From the NCBI RefSeq assembly GCF_003014715.1, contig NZ_PYAV01000006.1, positions 62,001 to 126,000 of the forward strand: a stretch of 64,000 bases of DNA, read 5' to 3'. A model generated the notes under the pieces. That model made no database searches. It worked only from the letters and a program-made list of their open reading frames with translations, and was not told the DNA's origin. The position numbers and the translations under genes are program-made. Every line of letters starts with the position of its first letter. Position 1 is the first letter of the stretch. This DNA comes from Salsuginibacillus halophilus. Lineage in GTDB: Bacteria > Bacillota > Bacilli > Bacillales > Marinococcaceae. Below, one piece after another: positions 30,559 through 39,146 of the stretch.

Positions 30559-31716
30559 GTGGAAGGACAATGGATGTTATTCATACTGCTCATTCTTATC
30601 GGCTGGATCACACTCGATTTTTATTTAGGTAGAAAAACATATACGACGCCAGCATTTCGACGTTTTGCAGACGGAGAAATTGAACTAATTGACGATGGGG
30701 AGTCATTGTACGAAAAACTGCACGCTGACATTCAGCATGCAGCACATACGGTAGACTTGTCGTTTTTTATTTTTCGCAGCGATGATACTGGCGAACGGTT
30801 TTTAACGCTGCTTGAGCGAAAAGCAGCGGAAGGGGTTCGTGTACGCTTAATGGTCGATCAGGTTGGCAGTGCGCTAACCCGGTCACGGCGTAAATCCTTG
30901 GAAACTTATGGAGTTAAAGTTAAACTTGCAGCCCCGGTACGCCCACCCTTTTTCTTAGCTGCACTCAACCGGCGCAACCACCGGAAAACGACTGTGATCG
31001 ATGGCAAAGCTGCTTACACTGGCGGATTTAATGCTGGAGAGGAATATATCGGCCGGCGTACAAAACTCGGATTCTGGCGCGATTATCATGTACGATTAAC
31101 CGACGGCGCAGCAGACACTTTGCAGCAGATCTTTGATGCGGATTGGGCTGAAAATACAGCCGTGGGGACAAAAGAAGGAGACGGGCGTATTCAAATTGTT
31201 GCTTCAAATGGTACAGAACTTGAAAAAGTCATGGGAGATATGATCAACAAAGCGGAAAGCTCACTCGATATGGTAACACCTTACTACATCCCGCCTGCAT
31301 CTATTCATGCAGCTGTAGTTAAAGCCACGGCCCGTGGTGTCAACGTGCGACTGCTCGTACCCATGTTTGCGGATCATCCTTTTGTGAAAGAAACAGGTTT
31401 TACGTACTTTCAAGAGCTGCTTGAAGCAGGTGCTGACGTGCTTTTGTACAATCGGGGATTTTTCCACGGTAAAGCTGTCATCATTGATAGACAATTGGCT
31501 GATGTTGGCACAGCCAACCTTGATTACCGCAGTATGTACTGGAACCAAGAACTAAACTTAATTATTGAGAACCACTCGGTGTTACAAACGCTGAACGAAG
31601 CTGTTCAACGAGATATGGCTGATGCTGTGCCGCTTTATTTAAAAGACCTCACCGACCGCTCGGCATGGCAGCGCTTGAAAGGAGGCATCGGCCGACGTAT
31701 ACGCTGGCTGTTGTAA
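30559..31716 (+). CDS. clsB: cardiolipin synthase (YwjE/ClsB type)
   Basis: 385 residues from a GTG at 30559 with AAAGGGG 8 bases upstream; an in-frame ATG at 30499 lacks a ribosome site. One N-terminal membrane anchor (WMLFILLILIGWITLDFYL) is followed by two phospholipase D domains with HxKxxxxD motifs (NHRKTTVIDGKAAYTGGFN and HGKAVIIDRQLADVGTANLD). It condenses two phosphatidylglycerols to cardiolipin at the membrane. It is divergent from fadF, as ywjE is near ywjF in B. subtilis. Confidence 0.93.
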   Translation: MEGQWMLFILLILIGWITLDFYLGRKTYTTPAFRRFADGEIELIDDGESLYEKLHADIQHAAHTVDLSFFIFRSDDTGERFLTLLERKAAEGVRVRLMVDQVGSALTRSRRKSLETYGVKVKLAAPVRPPFFLAALNRRNHRKTTVIDGKAAYTGGFNAGEEYIGRRTKLGFWRDYHVRLTDGAADTLQQIFDADWAENTAVGTKEGDGRIQIVASNGTELEKVMGDMINKAESSLDMVTPYYIPPASIHAAVVKATARGVNVRLLVPMFADHPFVKETGFTYFQELLEAGADVLLYNRGFFHGKAVIIDRQLADVGTANLDYRSMYWNQELNLIIENHSVLQTLNEAVQRDMADAVPLYLKDLTDRSAWQRLKGGIGRRIRWLL

Positions 31717-31739
31717 ACGTAAAGCCCCAATAAAAAAAG

Positions 31740-31920
31740 GCCATCCCATAAGATATGATTTAAATGATTGGCACGGGAAATATACTCGCTTTCCGCAGGC
31801 AACGCTTCAGCTTCCTCATGAGCGAAACCCGCTCATTGCGGGATCTTCAGCTGTTGCTTTTCCTGCAGGAGTCTCATATATTTCCTGTACCTTTTCTTAA
31901 AATCGGATGTTTATAACCTT
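31740..31920. repeat. Bacillaceae-type structured intergenic repeat, reverse orientation
   Basis: Read on the minus strand, about 31788-31878 keeps the framework GACTCC...GCTGAAGATCC - stem (AATGAGCG / CGCTCATG) - GCTGAAGC...GGAAAGCG seen in the MITE-like copies. Stem bases differ from the other copies but still pair. Outer GGAAATATA / TATATTTCC repeats enclose it. It is non-coding. Confidence 0.65.
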
Positions 31921-31935
31921 TTGAGACAGTTCCTT

Positions 31936-32508
31936 CAGCGTGTAGACAAACTATTGAAAAAGCTAAGGCTGACGTCGCTTTTCGACTGACATTTGCACCC
32001 GGAGGGCACAAGTGCGACACTGGTTTAACCTACGCTGACGCTTGATCTCATCGTGTGTTCTTAGCCCCCATCACGGCCTGGAGGATTTTCGGTTCGCGCT
32101 GTTCCTGGTGGCGTCGCCGCCAATCCTCGTCAGCCTTTAGTGATTTGGGTAGTCATGAATTGTAGAGATTCTTTTGATCAAGCAATAGCTACATGGATGA
32201 ATTTCATAATAACGCTATATGAATGATAAAACGAACCCTATCCATTGGAAATGATGATAACCTGTAAATTGAAAAGTGACCGAAACGAAAGACGGCGACT
32301 CCCAGAGGGCAAAGCGCAGGCTGAAGATCCACTTGTTCGATTGGCAATCAATCGAACAAGTTAGCTGAAGCCAAGCCCTCGGGAAAGCGTCCGTCTGAAG
32401 TGAAGGTTACGTTCATGATTCGATTTTATCCTATTCATACGATATTCCGCGGCTCAGAGCAGTAAGCTGAGCGGAAATCTTTGGTTTGGTAGTTTGTCGA
32501 CAGCCTGG
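31936..32508. mobile_element. MITE-like terminator-associated element, copy 3 (most complete)
   Basis: Left end CAGCGTGTAGACAAACTA; right end, on the other strand, CAGGCTGTCGACAAACTA: 15 of 18 positions agree, so clear terminal inverted repeats. It contains a GGCTGACG...CGTCAGCC block enlarged by an inserted segment and the structured core at 32289-32398. With the repeat at 31740 it fills the 846-bp gap between clsB and the hydrolase gene; no gene is seen in that gap. Confidence 0.75.
32289..32398. repeat. structured core of copy 3
   Basis: Outer arms AGACGGCGACT/AGCGTCCGTCT and inner stem CTTGTTCGATTG/CAATCGAACAAG. Compared with copy 2 the inner stem has an A where copy 2 has G, changing an A-T pair to a G-T pair, so pairing is kept. 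Confidence 0.7.
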
Positions 32509-32562
32509 GCACTCCTAAAAGTGAGGGCTTTTTTAAATTTACTTCGTCACAAAACACAGCAT

Positions 32563-33339
32563 TCATAGAACGCGGCGTGATTCAAAGTCGCTTAAAATGG
32601 CGTTTAACGCTGCCGGCTGCCGGGTCGGTACTTGGTGCATAACGCCGCCGACAAGTACGGTTTCGAGCTGTCCCGGGGCGAGCCCTTTCTCAAATAAAAG
32701 CTGGTAGCCGTGCACATACTTATCACCTGTTCCGTACACGAGGGTGACCGGAACTTTGAGCTCATCAAGCGCAGATTCCACACTCACCGAAAGCGAATGC
32801 TGGTACAACGCCTTTACCGCCAATGGATCCGCCTGCGCCACCGTCTGTCGGATCGCCTGCCGGTGCCCCGGATGGGACGTATGTGCCGCCCCGAGCACCG
32901 AACCAAGCAGATTCATCCACGCATGATTTGCGACCTGGAGTCCTAGTTCAAACTCTTTTTGAAGCAAGAAGGAGGCCGCTTCCGGAAACCCACCCACAAG
33001 CACAAGCCCCTTCGTCCGCTCCGGGTACAATTGAGCAAATGTGAGCGCAGCCATGCCCCCGTTGGAGTAGCCGACGAGCGTGAGCCGGTCGATCCCTTCC
33101 TGATCAGCGGCATGTTTCATGTCTTCCGCCCATTGTGCCAGTGTAACCGCCACTGCTCCAGATTCACTGCCACCGTGACCGCGGGCGTTTAATAGAAGAA
33201 GACGGTGGTTCGCGCGCAGCGGATGCTGCTGCCAAAAAGTAACCGCCCCCATCGCCGGCGGGTGGAAAAAACCAAGCGCCGGACCTTGTCCCCATAAGCT
33301 GTATGTCAGCCGGGTGCCCCGTGAAATGACTTCAGCCAT
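32563..33339 (-). CDS. alpha/beta hydrolase
   Basis: 258 residues of the alpha/beta-hydrolase fold. The nucleophile Ser lies in the elbow VGYSNGG (about residue 94), the acid is probably the Asp in YGTGDKYVHG, and the His is in GGVMHQVPTRQP near the C-terminus. The substrate is not known; the family includes esterases, thioesterases and lactonases. It is 21 bp downstream of the XapX gene and likely co-transcribed. The ribosome site AAGGAGGAAGTGT precedes the ATG. Confidence 0.85.
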   Translation of the reverse strand: MAEVISRGTRLTYSLWGQGPALGFFHPPAMGAVTFWQQHPLRANHRLLLLNARGHGGSESGAVAVTLAQWAEDMKHAADQEGIDRLTLVGYSNGGMAALTFAQLYPERTKGLVLVGGFPEAASFLLQKEFELGLQVANHAWMNLLGSVLGAAHTSHPGHRQAIRQTVAQADPLAVKALYQHSLSVSVESALDELKVPVTLVYGTGDKYVHGYQLLFEKGLAPGQLETVLVGGVMHQVPTRQPAALNAILSDFESRRVL

Positions 33340-33360
33340 ACACTTCCTCCTTAGTGCGCG

Positions 33361-33543
33361 TTATCCGCCTCCGAAGAAAGGAGCCACCCACATATACAAC
33401 CGGTAGCCGAGGAATATACCAACAATCCCCATAATACCAGCAAGCGCCGGCGGTGCCGGAATCGGAAGACGGAGAAGCGCGAAAATAAATCCGACGAATA
33501 AGCCGGAACCTAAAGCTAGAAAAACTTCTTTCATTTTTGCCAC
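33361..33543 (-). CDS. XapX domain-containing small membrane protein (DUF1427)
   Basis: 60 residues with two membrane helices. The sequence GLFVGFIFALLRLPIPAPPALAG, then GIMGIVGIFLGY, is typical of the XapX/DUF1427 family, whose function is unknown. The frame starts at a GTG with AAGGAAAGG upstream; an ATG three codons later is an alternative. It precedes the hydrolase gene. Confidence 0.85.
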   Translation of the reverse strand: MAKMKEVFLALGSGLFVGFIFALLRLPIPAPPALAGIMGIVGIFLGYRLYMWVAPFFGGG

Positions 33544-33585
33544 AACCTTTCCTTAATATGTGCATTTTTGCTTTTTATATGTATG

Positions 33586-33624
33586 AAAAAGCCGGCCGGC
33601 CAGGGACATCCCCCGGCCGCCGGC
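33586..33624 (-). terminator. terminator of the DUF1934-argS-RDD operon
   Basis: GC-rich stem GCCGGC...GGCCGGGG with CCTGGCCGGCCGGC, followed on the minus strand by TTTTTCATAC, just past the RDD gene stop. Confidence 0.8.
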
Positions 33625-33629
33625 GTATA

Positions 33630-34067
33630 TTAGGATGATGTTGTTTCGCGTTCAACCACGTGTGTGCCAGCGACAAGATCGTGGATGGCGCGCCGGTCTT
33701 TGCGGAACACCACCATAAAGGCAGAGACGACTGCAGCAATGCCGAGTGTGACGGTACCGATCATTGCTTTACCGATGACTTCACGTAAAAGCATTGTGCC
33801 TAACCCGACATCATGATGATCTTGTTTCATGATTTTTAAACGCAGGGCACGTTTACCGACCGTGTAGCCTGTCCAAACCGCGGGAAGCAGCGTTAAATAC
33901 ACAATTGCCATCAAGCTTTCAAAAACCTGGGTCATCCTAGCTGCTGGATCCATGCCGCTTAGCTGTAAGAATAGAAATACGCCTGCACCGAGCACGAAAC
34001 CATCTAAAATAACGCTTGCCAAGCGCTGCAGGGCATACAGCCCTTGTGCTTTCCAACCGCCTGCCAT
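33630..34067 (-). CDS. RDD family membrane protein
   Basis: 145 residues with three to four membrane helices and the RDD-type N-terminus (LASVILDGFVLGAGVFLFL; here RLASVILD instead of the classical R-D-D). The family may move ions or small solutes; some members act as Na+/H+ antiporters in halophiles, but function here is open. Its ATG directly follows the argS TAA, so it is translationally linked to argS and is the last gene of the operon. Confidence 0.8.
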   Translation of the reverse strand: MAGGWKAQGLYALQRLASVILDGFVLGAGVFLFLQLSGMDPAARMTQVFESLMAIVYLTLLPAVWTGYTVGKRALRLKIMKQDHHDVGLGTMLLREVIGKAMIGTVTLGIAAVVSAFMVVFRKDRRAIHDLVAGTHVVERETTSS

Positions 34068-35738
34068 TTACATCCGCTCCGGCGCGGAAACACCGATGAT
34101 GCGCATGCCATTTTGCAGCGTTATTTGTACGGCTTTAGCAAGGACAAGGCGCGCCTTCGTTTTCGCTTCATTTTCCTGATCCATGACGCGCTCAGCATTA
34201 TAGAAGCTGTGGAAGGAAGCAGCAAGTTCATGCAGGTAGTTTGTCATCCGGTGCGGCGCATGCAGGCGGGCGGCGTCTGCGACCACTTCCGGAAATTCAC
34301 CGATTTTTTTCAAAAGGTCATACTCTTTTTCCGACGCTACCGGCGAGAGATCAACTGCCGGATCATACGTAATACCGCGCTCGTCTGCCTGACGGAAAAT
34401 ACTGCAAAGACGGGTATGAGCATACTGCACATAGTACACTGGATTTTCATTGGACTCAGATACTGCTAGATCCATATCAAAGTCCATGTGGGTGTCGGCA
34501 CTGCGCATCGCAAAGAAATAGCGGGTCGCATCCAAACCGACATCTTCCATCAACTCACGGAGGGTGACTGCGTTGCCGGTCCGTTTGCTCATCTTCACTT
34601 TTTCTCCGCTGCGGAGCAGGTTAACCATTTGGACAATCTCTACATCGAGCGTATCATGCGCGTAGCCGAGCGCTTGAATCGCCGCCTGCATCCGCGGAAT
34701 ATAGCCGTGGTGATCTGCACCCCAAATGTTGATGAGCGAGTCAAAGCCGCGGTCAAGCTTGTTTTTATGATACGCAATGTCCGGCATTAAGTACGTGTAC
34801 GTCTGGTCATTTTTCACGAGCACCCGGTCTTTATCGTCGCCAAATTCACTTGATTTAAACCAAACAGCGCCGTCCGCTTCATATACGTAACCTTTTTCTT
34901 TTAAGAGCATTAATGTCTCTTCAATTTCGCCGCTTTCATAAAGTGCAGTTTCAGAGAACCACTCATCAAAAGTTACACCAAACGCAGACAGGTCGGCCTT
35001 CAGTTTATCGAGTTCTTTTTTCAAACCGAGTTCACGGAAAATCGCGAGACGTTCCTCTTCCGGAAGGCCTGCGTAGCGATCCCCGTTTTCTTCAGCGAGG
35101 CGTTCGCCAATCTCTTTCACATCATCACCGTGATAACCGTCCTCCGGCAGCGCTGCTTCATGACCAAGCGCCTGCAAGTACCGGGCTTCCACCGAAAGTG
35201 CCAGCCCTTCCACTTGATTGCCGGCATCGTTAATGTAATATTCGCGCGTTACATTGTAACCAGCCATATCGAGAATGTTGCAGAGCGAGTCACCGACTGC
35301 CGCTCCCCGGGCGTGACCGAGATGGAGATCCCCTGTCGGATTGGCAGAAACAAACTCAACCTGCACACGCTCCCCGCCGCCGACATCAGTCCGTCCGTAA
35401 TCGGCACCGGCTTCAAGCACTGCCGGAATAATCTCGCGCAAATAGGCATTATCAAGAAAGAAATTGATAAAGCCTGGACCGGCAATATCAATTTTTTCAA
35501 TCGAAGCTTTCGCATAATCCATTTCAGCGGTTAGCTCTTCAGCAATTTGACGGGGATTTTTCTTTGCAATTTTCGTCAACTGCATCGCCATGTTCGTTGC
35601 AAAGTCACCGTGCTCTTTTTCTTTCGGCTGTTCTAACATCACGTCCGGCACTTCCTCCGGCGCTGCAAGGCCCGCCTTCGTCACGGCACTTGCGATTTCT
35701 GCTTTTAAATTCTCTTTCATCTGCTCCATGCTATTCAT
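34068..35738 (-). CDS. argS: arginyl-tRNA synthetase
   Basis: 556 residues from the ATG at 35738, giving [12 protein letters not shown], which aligns with B. subtilis ArgS (MNIAEQMKD) and the same length. The class I signature [12 protein letters not shown] (HIGH-like) and [10 protein letters not shown] (KMSKS-like) are visible, with a C-terminal anticodon-binding DALR domain ending ISVSAPERM-like (GVSAPERM). The start overlaps the DUF1934 stop by 8 bp; GAGGAGG lies 12 bases upstream. No T-box leader is seen. Confidence 0.96.
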   Translation of the reverse strand: MNSMEQMKENLKAEIASAVTKAGLAAPEEVPDVMLEQPKEKEHGDFATNMAMQLTKIAKKNPRQIAEELTAEMDYAKASIEKIDIAGPGFINFFLDNAYLREIIPAVLEAGADYGRTDVGGGERVQVEFVSANPTGDLHLGHARGAAVGDSLCNILDMAGYNVTREYYINDAGNQVEGLALSVEARYLQALGHEAALPEDGYHGDDVKEIGERLAEENGDRYAGLPEEERLAIFRELGLKKELDKLKADLSAFGVTFDEWFSETALYESGEIEETLMLLKEKGYVYEADGAVWFKSSEFGDDKDRVLVKNDQTYTYLMPDIAYHKNKLDRGFDSLINIWGADHHGYIPRMQAAIQALGYAHDTLDVEIVQMVNLLRSGEKVKMSKRTGNAVTLRELMEDVGLDATRYFFAMRSADTHMDFDMDLAVSESNENPVYYVQYAHTRLCSIFRQADERGITYDPAVDLSPVASEKEYDLLKKIGEFPEVVADAARLHAPHRMTNYLHELAASFHSFYNAERVMDQENEAKTKARLVLAKAVQITLQNGMRIIGVSAPERM

Positions 35739-36189
35739 TGTCGCCTGGGTCCTCCTCAATGGAAATCTTCACGTCATACGTGCCGGCTTCTGTGCCCTGC
35801 ACGCGCATTTGATATTGAAACTGTATGCTGTGAACCTGCGGGCCGCTCCAGTCACTTGTTACGTGGTGCGTGCGGGCTTCGGTTTTCATCAAGCCGTATG
35901 GCGTTTCGTAGCTGCCTTCCGTCGTTTCACCTTGCTGAAACTGCTGGCGCATGGATACTGCGCCTTTACGAATCACCGTGAGTTCATGTTCGCCGACTTT
36001 CAGCACAGTGTTCACTTCGCCAATGCCATCTAGCTGCTCAGTAAACATTACGTAGCGGTAACCCCGCTTTTTATGCAGCTCACCTGGTGCTTGAATGTGC
36101 ATCTGTTCCTTCTTTCCGTCTTGTTCAATGTTCGTTTTCATGGAGACATCAACGGCGGTTTTCATTTCCTGTTCCGCTGTCATGTGCAT
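35731..36189 (-). CDS. DUF1934 beta-barrel protein (YwiB type)
   Basis: 152 residues. YwiB-family proteins lie immediately upstream of argS in Bacillus, as here. The beta-rich pattern ([41 protein letters not shown]) and the late [11 protein letters not shown] segment are typical. Function is unknown. The ATG at 36189 is preferred because GGAAGG lies 7 bases upstream; an ATG two codons earlier is too close to the ribosome site. Confidence 0.85.
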   Translation of the reverse strand: MHMTAEQEMKTAVDVSMKTNIEQDGKKEQMHIQAPGELHKKRGYRYVMFTEQLDGIGEVNTVLKVGEHELTVIRKGAVSMRQQFQQGETTEGSYETPYGLMKTEARTHHVTSDWSGPQVHSIQFQYQMRVQGTEAGTYDVKISIEEDPGDNE

Positions 36190-36394
36190 CACCATGCCTT
36201 CCTCAAAGTTTAGCGGTTCCGCCTATCTGTTTCAAGGCTTCAGAAACGCTTGTCCTATATCTATGCAGCGAGCGCGCCTCGCTTGCTGAAAAATCTCATA
36301 GGTGCATTCTTGTATTATACCACGCGATCGAGGCGTAGAATACATGCCGCTTTTCATTACTTCAGTGCAGCTTGGCGTGATCCGGTTTCCGCTC

Positions 36395-36730
36395 CGAGAT
36401 CGTGCTTCGCCTACCCAAGTCGTGCTTCGCCTACCCGAGATCGTGCTTCACCGCTCCGAGATCTTGCTTCGCCTACCCGAGATCGTGCCTCGCCGCTCCG
36501 AGATCGTGCCTCGCCTACCCGAGATCTTGCTTCGCCCACCCGAGATCTTGCTTCGCCTACCTGAGATCTTGCTTCGCCTACCCGAGATCGTGCCTCGCCG
36601 CTCCGAGATCGTGCCTCGCCTACCCGAGATCTTGCTTCGCCCACCCGAGATCTTGCTTCGCCTACCTGAGATCTTGCTTCGCCTACCCGAGGTCGTGCCT
36701 CGCATCCCCAAGGTCGTGCCTCAAGTATTC
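36395..36730. repeat. tandem array A1, 21-bp unit, about 16 copies
   Basis: Non-coding array. The unit is a core GAGATCKTGCYTCGC (K=G/T, Y=C/T) plus a six-base tail drawn from CTACCC, CGCTCC, CCACCC, CTACCT or ATCCCC. Units 5-9 and 10-14 are identical, so a 105-bp block was duplicated. It fills most of the divergent gap between DUF1934 and the NERD gene. No promoter or gene is seen in the array; all frames stay open because 21 is a multiple of three. Confidence 0.9.
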
Positions 36731-36764
36731 AACTTAAGCAGGTATATCTTTTTTCAAATGTAAT

Positions 36765-36797
36765 TGTAGATTCTTTAAAATATTAAGGTATAATAAT
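36765..36797 (+). promoter_or_regulatory. candidate promoter of the NERD gene
   Basis: TATAAT at about 36790 with TTGTAG 19 bp upstream, 27 bp before the translation start and just outside array A1. Confidence 0.45.
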
Positions 36798-36821
36798 CTT
36801 ATCCATTAGAGAGGGTGTTGC

Positions 36822-37778
36822 TTGTTGATTGTGAAACCTTTAGTCCAGCCTAAACCCCTTCGTCAGCTTGAAGTATTGATGCAGCGAACCCCGAGAGATC
36901 ACACTGCCTTCCCCGAACTTGAGGCATCGTATCATAAGCGCCGCGCGGGCTATTATGGAGAGCAAAGCCTTACCTACATCTTCAAACGTTTCTTCCACAA
37001 TGCCTATGTTCTGCAGGATCTCCGCCTTCCTTCCCTGACTGGAGGTTATTTTCAAATTGATGCCTTGATTTTGACGCCTCAACACCTATTTCTCCTTGAA
37101 GTAAAACACTTAAAAGGTACCGTGCACTTGGAATCTCCACACGGCTTACTTACACGAGAGCTAGATGGTACTGTCGAACAATTCCCTAACCCTTTACTTC
37201 AACTTCAAAATACTTCGGAACAACTGAAGATTTGGGCAAAAAACATGAGACTACCTAAACTTAAAGTCCATCACATCGCTGTTTTCACCCACTCTAACTG
37301 CATTTTGCAACGCCCAAAGGGAGCGCTGCTACTTAGGCCTGATGAAATATTTTGGTCGATCAAACATTACATTCAAAACCGAACGGAGGATACTGAATTG
37401 TGCCAAATTTGGAGCGATACACTGATTCAAGCACATACGCCGGCACCCCCAGCGGCATTAAATCGTTTGGGAATCACACGTAGTGAGATCTCGGGAGGTG
37501 TTTGGTGTTCTGATTGCAGCAAGTTGACGATGCGTTGGGAACGCCAGCGCTGGCGCTGTACAAAGTGTAAGCATTCAGATGCAAAAGGGCATATCGCAGC
37601 GTTACAAGACTTCTTCACTCTAAGTGAAGCCCCTTTTTCTAATGCTGATATTCAACATTTTCTTGATTTACCACGCAGCGCTACAGTCCGCCGGTTTTTA
37701 TATGAAGTCGGCTGCGAACGACTCCCCAAGCCTAAAAGCCACCTCTACACGCACCGAAACATAGCTCACATTTTATAA
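36822..37778 (+). CDS. NERD-domain protein with zinc ribbon and HTH-like C-terminus
   Basis: 318 residues. Residues about 40-160 form a NERD (nuclease-related) domain: GYYGEQSLTYIF, then the D-x-E-x-K-like core QIDALILTPQHLFLLEVKHLKG. A Cys4 zinc ribbon follows (CSDCSKLTMRWERQRWRCTKC, about 227-247). The last 60 residues (FSNADIQHFLDLPRSATVRRFLYEVG) look like a helix-turn-helix. The start is TTG at 36822 or 36825, with GAGGGTG upstream. It lies alone between arrays A1 and A2, which carry the same repeat in the same orientation. DNA binding or cleavage is inferred, not shown. Confidence 0.85.
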   Translation: MLIVKPLVQPKPLRQLEVLMQRTPRDHTAFPELEASYHKRRAGYYGEQSLTYIFKRFFHNAYVLQDLRLPSLTGGYFQIDALILTPQHLFLLEVKHLKGTVHLESPHGLLTRELDGTVEQFPNPLLQLQNTSEQLKIWAKNMRLPKLKVHHIAVFTHSNCILQRPKGALLLRPDEIFWSIKHYIQNRTEDTELCQIWSDTLIQAHTPAPPAALNRLGITRSEISGGVWCSDCSKLTMRWERQRWRCTKCKHSDAKGHIAALQDFFTLSEAPFSNADIQHFLDLPRSATVRRFLYEVGCERLPKPKSHLYTHRNIAHIL

Positions 37779-38014
37779 AAGTGCTTTAATCTGTCAAGCA
37801 CACGCTTCAGCCCTTCCAAACGTGCATCATTCCACCAATTTAAACGATCGTCCATGCGCTTGAGGACCTTAGTTACGATGTTGAAATGACTTCCATGGTA
37901 TCGAACCACATTTTTACTTTTATGTAGAACGTAGATCAAGATGCAAACGTTGGTGCCCGACTCGAGGTAACCCACGATGCATACTACAAAGATACCGAAG
38001 ACAAGTTGATCCAT
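37766..38014 (-). CDS. possible small hypothetical ORF (weak)
   Basis: 82 residues with one hydrophobic N-terminal segment and a basic C-terminal half (DRLNWWNDARLEGLKRVLDRLKHFYK). It overlaps the 3' end of the NERD gene by 13 bp and has no ribosome site before its ATG. Composition looks protein-like, so it may be a gene remnant. The rest of the 664-bp gap between NERD and the RsfA gene holds only a hairpin and array A2. Confidence 0.25.
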   Translation of the reverse strand: MDQLVFGIFVVCIVGYLESGTNVCILIYVLHKSKNVVRYHGSHFNIVTKVLKRMDDRLNWWNDARLEGLKRVLDRLKHFYKM

Positions 38015-38112
38015 TTAAGTCCGAACTTATAAAGTGCCTGCGCCGGTTTCGTCATACCAGAATATATAGATATTTATTCTATTTAAGGTCTACAGGGATA
38101 ATACTATGAGTA

Positions 38113-38144
38113 AGGAAGATGCTACCAAAAGCATCTTCCTTTTC
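38113..38144 (+). terminator. plus-strand terminator hairpin before array A2
   Basis: GGAAGATGCT / AGCATCTTCC arms with a six-base loop, followed by TTTTC. It lies 335 bp after the NERD stop. Confidence 0.65.
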
Positions 38145-38170
38145 ATTATGTGAATTGAACCCTAGTGATA

Positions 38171-38396
38171 GAAGATCGTGCTTCGCATCCCCAAGGTCGT
38201 GCCTCGCACCCTCAAGGTCGTGCCTCGCCCCCCCAAGCTCGTGCTTCGCCTACCCGAGATCGTGCCTCGCACCCCCAAGGTCGTGCCTCGCACCCTCAAG
38301 GTCGTGCTTCGCATCCCCAAGGTCGTGCTTCGCATCCCCAAGGTCGTGCTTCGCATCCTCAAGGTCGTGCCTCGACCCTCCAAAAACGTGCTTCAT
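38171..38396. repeat. tandem array A2, 21-bp unit, about 11 copies
   Basis: Same family and orientation as A1. Core AGGTCGTGCYTCGC with tails ATCCCC, ACCCTC, ACCCCC, CTACCC. The last unit is decayed (AACGTGCTTC). It lies between the NERD region and the RsfA terminator. Confidence 0.9.
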
Positions 38397-38433
38397 AAAA
38401 AAAGAGACAGCTGACATCCGCTGCCTCTCTTTT
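38397..38433 (-). terminator. terminator of the RsfA-type gene
   Basis: AGAGGCAGC / GCTGTCTCT arms followed on the minus strand by seven T residues, 10 bp past the stop. Confidence 0.85.
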
Positions 38434-38442
38434 CCTATGATG

Positions 38443-39063
38443 TTATGACGAGCTCGATTCTTCCCAGCTTTCATAGGGATCGGTGTTACCGTGCAGCCAG
38501 ATGCGCTGGGCAGGGGTCGGCTCCTCACCACTGCCGCCATCCATCATCTGCTGGGCCCGATTCATAAGCGACATCAACATTTGATAGTCATTTTCCATCT
38601 GCTTATATTTTTCCTGCAGTTCCGCAAGCTCCGTTTTGAGTTCTTCACGCTCAGCTTCAGCTTGCTCGAGGCGCGCTGATGCATCTGACTCGCCACCGCT
38701 CGACTGTTGCAGCTCCTCTAAATATTGAATGATCGCATCGAGCGAAAGTTCACGCTCTACCGACACTGGCGCAACCTTTGCCTCCTTGCGTTTCGGTTTC
38801 ACAAACGGTGTATCCGTCTCTGCTGCCTCCCGCTTGCGACGTTTACGCTCCCGCTTAGCTTCTGCCACCTGCGCTTCATACCGCGGCCGGACAACGGCAT
38901 TCCAGCGGAAACCGCACGCTGCCGACGTCCGGTTCATCCGGTCACCGACTTCATCAAATGCCTTCAACTGGGTGCTCCCGGTACGGATGTGCTCAAGCAC
39001 CGTCTCTGCCAAAAATACATCATCTTCGTGCGACCAAGCATCCTGCCGAACCTTTGTCGTCAT
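38443..39063 (-). CDS. RsfA family transcriptional regulator
   Basis: 206 residues. The N-terminal Myb/SANT-like segment ([51 protein letters not shown]) is the RsfA signature; the C-terminal third is a coiled coil ([32 protein letters not shown]). In B. subtilis RsfA is a prespore regulator made under sigma-F, so a sporulation role is likely. The second of two adjacent ATG codons is chosen because GAGGA lies 7 bases before it. Confidence 0.85.
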   Translation of the reverse strand: MTTKVRQDAWSHEDDVFLAETVLEHIRTGSTQLKAFDEVGDRMNRTSAACGFRWNAVVRPRYEAQVAEAKRERKRRKREAAETDTPFVKPKRKEAKVAPVSVERELSLDAIIQYLEELQQSSGGESDASARLEQAEAEREELKTELAELQEKYKQMENDYQMLMSLMNRAQQMMDGGSGEEPTPAQRIWLHGNTDPYESWEESSSS

Positions 39064-39146
39064 CATCCTATCCTCTTCCTTTCTAGCAATCGGTCTATGG
39101 CTCTATCATGACCTGAACAAGGAAGATTTATACATTCGTTTCATAC

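Noticed and set aside
36302-36763. Pro/Arg/Ser-rich open frames in several frames over array A1, and similar ones over A2
   Set aside because: A 21-bp period keeps all frames open without selection; no start context and no non-repetitive domain.
36395-38396. CRISPR-like arrays
   Set aside because: Units are contiguous with no unique spacers of constant length, tails are reused, and no cas genes are in the window.
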